From positions 1 to 64,000 of IMG/VR virus record IMGVR_UViG_3300042511_000879: 64,000 bases of DNA. One strand, given 5' to 3'. The notes under the pieces are model-generated. The model had not been told where the DNA came from. It made no database searches and saw nothing but the letters and a program-made list of their open reading frames with translations. Below, piece by piece: positions 33,566-40,118 of this stretch; position 1 is the first letter of the stretch, and the number at the start of each line of letters is the position of its first letter. The stretch is from a virus. The position numbers and the translations under genes are program-made.

Positions 33566-34615
33566 TCAAAAAAGAGTATTGATAGTCTTCTTTAGGACAA
33601 CATTTTTTTCGGACGTCTCGAAATCATATTGGTAAAACTCTCTAGATAGGTGAACAGAACCTGGCTTTTCCATGTAAGTATCGGCAAAATATTGAGGTTC
33701 TGCTGAATACCAGTGAATTGGCCATTCGATTACGTTCATATTATATATAGCCGAGAGTTTGTCAACCTCTTCGTTAAATATCTCCATCAATTGAGTCCGT
33801 TCTCGTTGAGTTCCGATAAATGGAGTATTTTTGTAGTACCCAGTTTTTGGGATTCTACGACCTTCGAATTCGATTGGCAATAATTTTACAATGGTATTCT
33901 TTTGGATTCCTAAAGATTTAAGGTGTTCAAAGTAATTTGTTACTAGACTTTTAACTGCATCAATAGGTTTTTCTTGTCGACATAGGTGATGTCGAACATC
34001 AATGTTTCCAAAGTATGTAATTAGGTGCTCGGTTCCTTCAGGAATATATGAGGCCATTCCTTCTTTCAAGACTCCAAATAGTGTTTTACCATCATTTCGA
34101 CTAATATTTGCACCAGGATGGTACACTGAAACTGAATGAGAATCTCCCAATACAAATGTTTTTGAATCTAATTTTAATTCAATTGTTTGGGTTTCTAAAC
34201 TTCTTTTGGTAAGCTCTGCTGTATTAAGAGATGCCCATAAAGGAGAACATGATTTCATTCGACTTTCGGCAAATTGGCCAACATTTGGCATTTCTCGATT
34301 CAAACAATATATAGTTCCACTAAAATCTAAGAATCTTTTAATTCTCTCTGCTGGTTCATCAGTAGCTCCACCAAATAGATTATAAGAACCTTGGAATTCC
34401 ATTGGAAGCGCTACTAGCCAGATATCATATTGGTGAATATCTTCTGACTTTGTAAGTACTTCAACTTCTAATCCTAGAGACCTCAATTGATTAGCTAATA
34501 AGAAGGCCCATGCACTTTTATGAGAGGCCTTCTTTGAGCTATAAGTTGTTACAACATCATCAATTGCAATCTTCTTTCCCTTTAATGATTCTAAAACTTC
34601 GTAAATATTAACCAT
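33566..34615 (-). CDS. SGNH-like hydrolase or transferase with N-terminal Rossmann-like part
   Basis: 349 aa from ATG 34615 (MVNIYEVLESL), which overlaps the upstream stop by only 8 nt; ATG 34627 is also possible. The N-terminal half (KIAIDDVVTTYSSKKASHKS, YDIWLVALPMEFQG) is Rossmann-like, as in some glycosyltransferases. From about 155 on, the SGNH blocks are seen: FVLGDSHS, TYFGNIDVRHHLC and the C-terminal GSVHLSREFY. These give Ser, Gly/Asn and Asp/His candidates. Such enzymes acylate or deacylate sugars. It is first or second in the transcript leading to MIPS. Precise chemistry is unknown. Confidence 0.65.
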   Translation of the reverse strand: MVNIYEVLESLKGKKIAIDDVVTTYSSKKASHKSAWAFLLANQLRSLGLEVEVLTKSEDIHQYDIWLVALPMEFQGSYNLFGGATDEPAERIKRFLDFSGTIYCLNREMPNVGQFAESRMKSCSPLWASLNTAELTKRSLETQTIELKLDSKTFVLGDSHSVSVYHPGANISRNDGKTLFGVLKEGMASYIPEGTEHLITYFGNIDVRHHLCRQEKPIDAVKSLVTNYFEHLKSLGIQKNTIVKLLPIEFEGRRIPKTGYYKNTPFIGTQRERTQLMEIFNEEVDKLSAIYNMNVIEWPIHWYSAEPQYFADTYMEKPGSVHLSREFYQYDFETSEKNVVLKKTINTLF

Positions 34616-34901
34616 TGAAAGCGTCATCTATATCGTTTCTATTTTCTTCAATGTAATTGTCTAATCCTTGGATATATGCAACTGCATCTAATAAATTATC
34701 ACGCTTGTGATTGTATGATTCTCTCGAGAATTTAAGTGCAACTAGCGCTTTAAACATGTGTTCACCAGTAACTTCAAGTCCGGTCATACCTTTAAAAATC
34801 ATTGCAGCTCGATCCATACCTTCTGAGAAAGGACCATAATTTCTGTCTGCTTCTTCTGAGCGGTTGTTTACAATTCCGCTTGCTTCATCTAAAATATTCA
34901 T
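34608..34901 (-). CDS. DUF6378-like small phage protein
   Basis: 97 aa. The arrangement ILDEASGIVNNRSEEADRNY-GPFSEGMDRAAMIFKGM followed by VTGEHMFKALVALKFSRES and DNLLDAVAYIQGLDNY matches the helical phage family I know as DUF6378. It is common in phages and prophages, with unknown function. Helix positions with Glu/Asp suggest a MazG-like arrangement, but key motifs are missing. It overlaps the SGNH-like gene and has a late-type element upstream. Confidence 0.72.
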   Translation of the reverse strand: MNILDEASGIVNNRSEEADRNYGPFSEGMDRAAMIFKGMTGLEVTGEHMFKALVALKFSRESYNHKRDNLLDAVAYIQGLDNYIEENRNDIDDAFNG

Positions 34902-34924
34902 AAATTGTGTTTAGTTATTATATG

Positions 34925-34932
34925 TTATATAT
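34925..34932 (-). promoter_or_regulatory. Putative promoter element (ATATATAA)
   Basis: Minus-strand CAATATATAACAT, 24 nt before the ATG at 34901. Confidence 0.42.
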
Positions 34933-34955
34933 TGGTTTTGTTTTTTATGCACTTA

Positions 34956-35180
34956 TTAACGACCAGTTTCCATTTCAAACTGACGTTTTTCATGGTCATG
35001 CTCACTATAAACATTACAGTTTAAGTAAGCTCCATATTTTGAATAATCTCCAATATATGAAGTCGATGTGCGAACTTCTGATGGGTTAATATTAAAACAA
35101 AAATCATACTCTTCTTGGGTCAAGTATGTTTGGTTATTCATAATTTGATTGTAACGTTCTTGCGTTGAAATTGAAGTCAT
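34956..35180 (-). CDS. Small hypothetical protein
   Basis: 74 aa from ATG 35180 (MTSISTQERYNQIMNNQTYL). The ATG at 35219 would put the leader into the promoter region, so it is rejected. Tyr/Asn-rich and acidic-polar, with YDFCFNINPSEVRTSTSYIG in the middle. Not recognised. A weak -33/-7-type promoter lies 26 nt upstream of the start. Confidence 0.62.
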   Translation of the reverse strand: MTSISTQERYNQIMNNQTYLTQEEYDFCFNINPSEVRTSTSYIGDYSKYGAYLNCNVYSEHDHEKRQFEMETGR

Positions 35181-35205
35181 AATATGTTTGTTTAAATTAG
35201 ATATG

Positions 35206-35238
35206 TAAATATAATACAAAAAATCGACATAAAAAAAT
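35206..35238 (-). promoter_or_regulatory. Weak early promoter candidate, -33/-7 type
   Basis: Minus-strand TATATTTA (35213-35206) with a T-rich -33 position at 19-nt spacing (ATTTTT instead of GTTTTM). It overlaps the terminator at 35236-35275. Confidence 0.3.
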
Positions 35239-35275
35239 CCTGACTAAAAAAGTTATTAACAATTTTGTCAGGATT
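35236..35275 (-). terminator. Intrinsic terminator
   Basis: Stem AATCCTGAC / GTCAGGATT with a 22-nt loop and a T-run on the minus strand. It closes the transcript that crosses the unassigned region 35281-35589. Confidence 0.7.
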
Positions 35276-35280
35276 AAATT

Positions 35281-35589
35281 ATTACGGGATCGTTTTTCGT
35301 GATTTTCTTCCCGGCGGAATAACCCATTTTATAGTCTTCGGCATTTACTTTCGCGAGCGTCTACTAAACTTCGACCCATCCTACCGGTTACCTATTGGGG
35401 TGGTGTGACTTGCGATCCATTTTTTATCCTGGTTAAACTTCCATTTGCCTGTTATACTTGATACTATCTCTGTAATACATCTGGCTATCATAGCTGTGTT
35501 TGTACTTTTTGCTGTACCGATCCACCTGGTTCCAATGTTTGCGTAGTTTATAATTGCTTGTATCGTTTGCTGTAAGGAACCAATTATTT
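35281..35589 (-). ncRNA. Gene-free, G+C-rich segment, possible structured RNA
   Basis: About 310 nt without a convincing gene. I count about 41% G+C over 35281-35580, clearly above the surroundings. An inverted repeat TGGTTCC / GGAACCA (35528-35534 and 35576-35582) encloses about 41 nt, and there are several short G/C-rich palindromes (for example ACCGGT). Two minus-strand frames are open for 45-65 codons near the upstream end but have no ATG. It lies between a cargo gene (stop 35590) and a terminator, so it could be a 3' UTR or small RNA. Strand assigned from flanking transcription. Confidence 0.35.
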
Positions 35590-35955
35590 TTATTTAATTA
35601 TTACGAATAAACCTCCTCTAGATGACGCAGATTCAGTGTTACCATTAGCTAAAGTAACTTTAGATAGTACTTCACCACCTAATTCTTTAGCAACTTCTTC
35701 TGCTACTGAATTTACTTCAAAGAAAACAACACTACCTCCATTATCTGCTAGTATGTTATATCCATCGCCTTCTACTACATTTGGCTTTTTAATCATTTTA
35801 TTGATAGGACCATTTACTGATTTACTATCAATGTTAATAATGTAAGTACCACTGCGACTTTTATAAGCTTTTGGACTTTGAGCATTTTCTATAGGCTCAT
35901 ATACATTATGGTCCGATTCATTTACAAAATCTTCGAATAGTTTAATGTGTTTCAT
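35590..35955 (-). CDS. Capsid-targeted internal protein, unknown domain
   Basis: 121 aa. Tag MKHIKLFEDFVNES, predicted cut after FVNE. The mature part is small and beta-rich: SGTYIINIDSKSVNGP, GYNILADNGGSVVFFEV, EVAKELGGEVLSKVTLANG, ending GGLFVIIK. No Cys, no membrane segment. It looks like one compact globular domain of about 100 aa. It has a late-type promoter 19 nt upstream and the possible structured RNA behind it. Probable capsid-internal or ejected protein; activity unknown. Confidence 0.72.
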   Translation of the reverse strand: MKHIKLFEDFVNESDHNVYEPIENAQSPKAYKSRSGTYIINIDSKSVNGPINKMIKKPNVVEGDGYNILADNGGSVVFFEVNSVAEEVAKELGGEVLSKVTLANGNTESASSRGGLFVIIK

Positions 35956-35973
35956 CTTTGAGATATATTTCTT

Positions 35974-35981
35974 TTATATAT
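35974..35981 (-). promoter_or_regulatory. Putative late promoter (ATATATAA)
   Basis: Minus-strand GAATATATAAAAG, 19 nt before the ATG at 35955. Confidence 0.5.
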
Positions 35982-35983
35982 TC

Positions 35984-37408
35984 TTATACAATTGGAGCGT
36001 ATCTCTCACTCAAAATTGTTTTATCCATTATTTGTTGTGGAGATTCGATATCTCCACCAAGTAAACTTGTCATAATTGCTGGAGAGAATCCAGAAACTAA
36101 TGCAGTTCCTTTAGCATCAAATGCAACTGGTACTCCTCCGTTTCGGGATTGAATATTCCAGTAAACAATTTGAGGTACCCTGTAACCTGCATCGGCATAA
36201 AGGGTTTCAATCATCTTCTGAGCAGTTGGATTCCAGTGGCTTTCTCTACCGTAACCTTTTCCTGTTGCCGAATTAAATTCCATATCCGATAGGATTAAGA
36301 TTTTGTTTGGCATTTTGTCTTGAGACAATTTGTGCTTAGTGGCCTGATCTAGGATCAGTTTGAATGTAGCCTCAAGATCTGTTGACATTCCCCAATCAGA
36401 GTCTGACATCTGTGTGTAGCGATCATTCAGTGAGCCACTTAATACTTGTAACTGTGGTTTACTTGAGAATGTGATAAATGCATCTTTGAAAAGACCTTCA
36501 TTTCTTTCAGAAATATAAAGACCTAAAGAGATTGCAACATTCATACAAGTTACAGTTTTACTTCCACCAGCTGGAGTTGACATAGAACCTGAAACATCTA
36601 CTACTGGTAAAATCATATCGTTTGCACCTTCCAAATAGTTTGGTAAGGCTTTCCATTGTTCGTTTGCTACGGTTGCATTTCCACGTTCTAATGATGTAAT
36701 AACGTCATAAGGATAAACTGCACCTGCATTAATTTTAGCCTCACCTTTTACAAGAGAAGCAATGTACGCTGAATAACTTTCGTATGCATTTTTACCAAAG
36801 GCTTTTTGGTATCTAGCCGAAGCAACTGAAGGTAATTTACCAAAATCAATAGAATTCCAGTCTTTAGCACACATTTTAGTTTCAACTACATTAGTTAAAC
36901 CTACAAGAGATTTTCTGTATTGTTTTGGGGACATTCCAGTAAATTTACGTAACTTTTCAGCTATTGGACCTTTACGTGGCATCCATTTAGCACATAAACC
37001 GTTTTCGTTGATTAATGCATCAGAGATTAGGGTGAATGCATCTTTTTCAAGATATGTTCCTGATAGGGCTAATAAGTCATCCCAACGACCATACTCTGAG
37101 ATTAAGTGTAAGTTTGGTTTAAGTACTAAGTCGTGGTTTTCTGCTAAATAAACTAAAATGTCCTTGAAAACTTGACGTTCTCCAGCTCCACCTCGAACAT
37201 CTCTGGCCCAGAAAAGTAGTTTCATAGCACGCTTCGGATCTTCATTAAATGCTTTAGAGAAAGTTGCAATCAAACGTTGCTTGTCTTGTCCTCTCATAGC
37301 TCCAATGTTAAAGAAAAGGTCAACGCAAGCATTCAATGAACTCGAGTTTGTCGCCATTCCATTTTCAGTTACTATATCTTCTTGTCTTAATGCGTCTAAG
37401 AATTCCAT
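35984..37408 (-). CDS. DUF2828 / TROVE-like protein with von Willebrand A domain
   Basis: 474 aa. The N-terminal 270 residues are helical repeats (FNEDPKRAMKLLFWARDVRG-GAGERQVFKD, HLISEYGRWDDLLAL, WMPRKGPIAEKLRK), typical of DUF2828 and distantly like the TROVE/Ro60 RNA-binding ring. Residues from about 275 on form a vWA domain with MIDAS motif VVDVSGSMS and a later conserved Asp in LILSDMEF. Ro60-type proteins bind misfolded or small RNAs, while DUF2828 members are uncharacterised. It has no capsid-targeting tag and is preceded by the 37420-37695 gene. Confidence 0.85.
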   Translation of the reverse strand: MEFLDALRQEDIVTENGMATNSSSLNACVDLFFNIGAMRGQDKQRLIATFSKAFNEDPKRAMKLLFWARDVRGGAGERQVFKDILVYLAENHDLVLKPNLHLISEYGRWDDLLALSGTYLEKDAFTLISDALINENGLCAKWMPRKGPIAEKLRKFTGMSPKQYRKSLVGLTNVVETKMCAKDWNSIDFGKLPSVASARYQKAFGKNAYESYSAYIASLVKGEAKINAGAVYPYDVITSLERGNATVANEQWKALPNYLEGANDMILPVVDVSGSMSTPAGGSKTVTCMNVAISLGLYISERNEGLFKDAFITFSSKPQLQVLSGSLNDRYTQMSDSDWGMSTDLEATFKLILDQATKHKLSQDKMPNKILILSDMEFNSATGKGYGRESHWNPTAQKMIETLYADAGYRVPQIVYWNIQSRNGGVPVAFDAKGTALVSGFSPAIMTSLLGGDIESPQQIMDKTILSERYAPIV

Positions 37409-37419
37409 TTTGTTTATTT

Positions 37420-37695
37420 TTAAGTTCTTAATTTATACTTAGGATTTTTAATTTGTTTCAAAATAATTTGTTTTTTTAAAATTATTCTTAGCCAATAGAG
37501 ATTTACAATCCATTCTAGCTCCTCTGTTTGAATATTGTCTTCGAGAGCAGTAATCATTATGAATGTGTCGATCATCTGTTTGGCTGATTCTAGTTGCCTC
37601 AGAGTATCACATGATTCGATAGTCACATTTATCTTTTCAGTGGCCAGTTCTGACCATCTAACATAATTGTCTGGTTTAAAAAAATATTGCATCAT
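37420..37695 (-). CDS. Small hypothetical helical protein
   Basis: 91 aa, not recognised. Helical, with a hydrophobic middle (QMIDTFIMITALEDN and EELEWIVNLYWLRIILKK) and a basic C-terminal tail (QIKNPKYKLRT). It may be membrane-associated, but no clean transmembrane span is seen. It begins 12 nt past a strong terminator and is followed closely by the DUF2828 gene, so the two may share a transcript. Confidence 0.62.
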   Translation of the reverse strand: MMQYFFKPDNYVRWSELATEKINVTIESCDTLRQLESAKQMIDTFIMITALEDNIQTEELEWIVNLYWLRIILKKQIILKQIKNPKYKLRT

Positions 37696-37706
37696 TGTTA
37701 AATTAA

Positions 37707-37734
37707 AAAAACCTCAGTAGTTATACTGAGGTTT
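37707..37734 (-). terminator. Intrinsic terminator at the end of the cargo operon
   Basis: Perfect 12-bp stem AAAACCTCAGTA / TACTGAGGTTTT with a 4-nt loop. It follows the stop at 37762 and ends the run of cargo genes 37762-42860 and beyond. Confidence 0.85.
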
Positions 37735-37761
37735 TAAATATTGTTTCAATTTTATTATTTG

Positions 37762-38538
37762 TTACTTTAAATAACCATAATCATCTAATTTTCCATTATG
37801 ACGAAGTTCTTGGTATCTACTACCTAAATCAAAAAGAGTACCAAAATGATTTCCATTTTTATCAAAGAAATAAATGGTATCTCCATCTTCTTTATATTCG
37901 TATCTTTCTTTCATATTTCGCAAAAGATCAGTTTTTAAACCAACTAAAATTTTACTTTTAGAATTACTATAATCTACGATTTTTTGCACAGATTCATTAA
38001 TAAATTGTTCAAAGGATTTAAACTTCTTTAAGAACTCTTTACGTCTCTTTTTTTCCTCTTCCTCATCCTCTTTGTCATCTTTCCCAAAATTTGGAATGTC
38101 TCCAGAACCGACTTCAGTTTGTGAAGGTAGAGCAGTTGCTCCCATTCCTCCAATACTTTCAGGAGAAACCATCTCATCTAATTCATGATAACCGTCGTTT
38201 GCCTGTTTAATATAATTATAAGACTGTGAAATATGGTCTTGCAACCATCCTGGTAAGTCCTTTTCTTCTCTTCCAATTTTCTGAAGTAATTCACCAACTG
38301 CTTTTGAAATTGCATTAAGTTGACTCATTGCCATTCCAACTTCATGGTCTTCAGCTTCTTTAACATATTCAGGAAGTCCTTCGTGTTTTGTACTTGCAAA
38401 ATCTTTCAATTGTTGAAGTGTCATAGAATCTGCAAGGTCTTTAACCTCTTGGCTTGCATCTTTAGGGTCCATATCTCCTTTTTTAAGAGCGTATGCCATT
38501 CCCATTAATTGTTGTTGTGCTTTACTCGTACTTGGCAT
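37762..38538 (-). CDS. DUF3008 protein with an internal capsid-targeting tag
   Basis: 258 aa. Residues 1-65 are a DUF3008 domain: MPSTSKAQQQLMGMAYALKK, MDPKDASQEVKDLADSM, LKDFASTKHEGLPEYV. A helical segment and an acidic-basic run (KEDEEEEKKRRKE) follow. FKSFEQFINESV then appears near residue 183, which is the capsid-targeting tag placed inside the chain. The last 70 residues are a small domain ending DDYGYLK. If the tag is cut after FINE, two products result. DUF3008 occurs in many phages and bacteria without known function. It looks like a fusion of two cargo genes. Confidence 0.75.
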   Translation of the reverse strand: MPSTSKAQQQLMGMAYALKKGDMDPKDASQEVKDLADSMTLQQLKDFASTKHEGLPEYVKEAEDHEVGMAMSQLNAISKAVGELLQKIGREEKDLPGWLQDHISQSYNYIKQANDGYHELDEMVSPESIGGMGATALPSQTEVGSGDIPNFGKDDKEDEEEEKKRRKEFLKKFKSFEQFINESVQKIVDYSNSKSKILVGLKTDLLRNMKERYEYKEDGDTIYFFDKNGNHFGTLFDLGSRYQELRHNGKLDDYGYLK

Positions 38539-38539
38539 A

Positions 38540-39076
38540 TTACTTTTGGTCTATTTGTATGATTTCAGAACCTCTGATTTCAACGTTATTTTCTCCAATT
38601 TCGGCATCATATCCACCGTAAATGTCTTCTCCACCTGCAATTGCAGTATTTAACATACCTCCTAATTTGTTCTTAAATTTAGAACCATCAACATCATCCA
38701 TAAAACCAATATTAATTACAAAGTCTCCGGGAATTCTAATATGTAAAGGAGCACCATCTCTATTCAATCTATTAATAGTATCTGGTTCCCATGAAAGATT
38801 TAGTCCTTTGACGTGTACATATACAACTTGGTCCATATCTTTTACAACCTTTTTAATTTCATCTAGGATGATTTTTTCGGCAGTTTTGGTAAAATCCCAC
38901 CATGCACCATTAACCTCTTCTAAAGTATCTGCTGCATCTCCTTCAAAAGTGGCAGTTTCAATTTCTTTTTTAAAAGCCTGCATAACTTTACCAATAATAC
39001 CTTTAGAGGTATAAGGTCCAGTCATTCTGTATGCTTTTTCATTTAAGAAATCTTCAAATAATTTTATGTGTTTCAT
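38540..39076 (-). CDS. Capsid-targeted internal protein, unknown domain
   Basis: 178 aa. Tag MKHIKLFEDFLNEK, predicted cut after FLNE. The mature part of about 165 aa is alpha/beta: KGIIGKVMQAFKKEIETATF, VYVHVKGLNLSWEPDTIN, RIPGDFVINIGFMDDVDG, ending RGSEIIQIDQK. No Cys. It is coupled to both neighbours (1-2 nt). It looks like a real folded domain rather than a peptide. Function unknown; internal head or ejected protein by its tag. Confidence 0.75.
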   Translation of the reverse strand: MKHIKLFEDFLNEKAYRMTGPYTSKGIIGKVMQAFKKEIETATFEGDAADTLEEVNGAWWDFTKTAEKIILDEIKKVVKDMDQVVYVHVKGLNLSWEPDTINRLNRDGAPLHIRIPGDFVINIGFMDDVDGSKFKNKLGGMLNTAIAGGEDIYGGYDAEIGENNVEIRGSEIIQIDQK

Positions 39077-39522
39077 TATTTTATAGGATTTTTATTCATT
39101 GCAGCGTCTTGGTTTTTCTCTTGCCAATTGTAAGATACTTTGTCTTCAGTAATAGGTCCACCTTTTGCCCATGTGTAACATGTTCGAGCTGAATGGCATT
39201 TAAAATGATGCATCCAACAGTATCCTAATTTACCATCGTCGTCACTAATCTCGCCAGGCATACAGTCTAACATTCTTGGTGATATGTCGAAAGCAACACA
39301 ATTTCCACATGTTGATTTTTTAGCAGCTTCAACACTAGTATTCCAATGATCAGCTATATGCTCCCAAAAACCTGCAGGTTCATCAACATTAAGAGGTCCA
39401 TATTCAATAAAGTCTGCTTTAATTGCGCGGTCTCTATTATTAGTGTTAACCTTTAAGTCCTTTGTCGGTACAGGGCAACTAGTTGCTTCTTTAAATTCTT
39501 CGAAAAGTTTTATAGTTTTCAT
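39076..39522 (-). CDS. Capsid-targeted Cys-rich protein (putative metal-binding)
   Basis: 148 aa. It begins MKTIKLFEEFKEATSC, a variant tag without an obvious FxNE site. Seven cysteines follow: C16, C72, C75 (STCGNC), C87 (LDCMPG), C102 (GYCWMHHFKC), C109 and C115 (ARTCYTW). With His in WMHH and KCHS this arrangement resembles small phage Cys-rich proteins that carry an iron-sulphur or zinc site; disulphides are also possible. A Trp-rich N-terminal half (FWEHIADHWN) precedes. Function unknown. Confidence 0.72.
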   Translation of the reverse strand: MKTIKLFEEFKEATSCPVPTKDLKVNTNNRDRAIKADFIEYGPLNVDEPAGFWEHIADHWNTSVEAAKKSTCGNCVAFDISPRMLDCMPGEISDDDGKLGYCWMHHFKCHSARTCYTWAKGGPITEDKVSYNWQEKNQDAAMNKNPIK

Positions 39523-39523
39523 A

Positions 39524-40117
39524 TTATTTTACCTTAGGGTATTTAGTCTTAATTTCTTTATAGAATTTCTTGTAATTAGTAGCATTCATGTGGTCTTCAG
39601 CTGCTCTAAGCAAATCATCTAAAGAAGTCCATTGAACATCCGCTAATTGATCTTGTGTTGTTGAAACTTGAGCCATACGATCTAAAATTCCAAAAATAAT
39701 ATCATCTGTTAATTTTGTTTCGGTACTTGGTTTTTCTTTACCTGCTGCTCTTTTAAGTGTCCACCAATCAACTTTCTTTGGAATTTGATATGATACAATT
39801 CCTCTTTGTTGGTCATTGGGACTAGTTTCTCCAGGTTTACCAATATTACTTTTAATATTATCCAGGTCTAAGTTATCATCAAATCCTTTTAATGCCTTTT
39901 GAATATCTTTAGTTGAATCTATATCTGCCATATCTGGTTCACTCCTAAGAAACATTCTATCAGTTGAACTCATATTAAAATAAATTCCTTTAACAGGTGA
40001 AATAGCTTTGATAAATTGTTTTTGATACTCATCAGAATCTAGACCATTGTTATATCCTGGAAAGGTTTGCATCCTAGCTTCACCTACAAATTGTTCAAAT
40101 AATTTGATATGTTTCAT
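39524..40117 (-). CDS. Capsid-targeted internal protein, unknown domain
   Basis: 197 aa. Tag MKHIKLFEQFVGEAR, predicted cut after FVGE, or none if Gly is not accepted. The body is mixed alpha/beta: ISPVKGIYFNMSSTDRMFLR, IVSYQIPKKVDWWTLKRAAG, and a helical C-terminus ending KKFYKEIKTKYPKVK. It is basic at the end and acidic in the centre. It continues the tight run of cargo genes (1-nt gaps) on one message. Function unknown. Confidence 0.73.
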   Translation of the reverse strand: MKHIKLFEQFVGEARMQTFPGYNNGLDSDEYQKQFIKAISPVKGIYFNMSSTDRMFLRSEPDMADIDSTKDIQKALKGFDDNLDLDNIKSNIGKPGETSPNDQQRGIVSYQIPKKVDWWTLKRAAGKEKPSTETKLTDDIIFGILDRMAQVSTTQDQLADVQWTSLDDLLRAAEDHMNATNYKKFYKEIKTKYPKVK

Positions 40118-40118
40118 C

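Noticed and set aside
35281-35560. tRNA genes in the G+C-rich segment
   Set aside because: No cloverleaf with acceptor, anticodon and T-arm could be assembled; only simple stems are seen.
35400-35589. Open minus-strand frames of about 45 and 65 codons in the G+C-rich segment
   Set aside because: Neither has an ATG and both overlap each other; an untranslated RNA is as likely.
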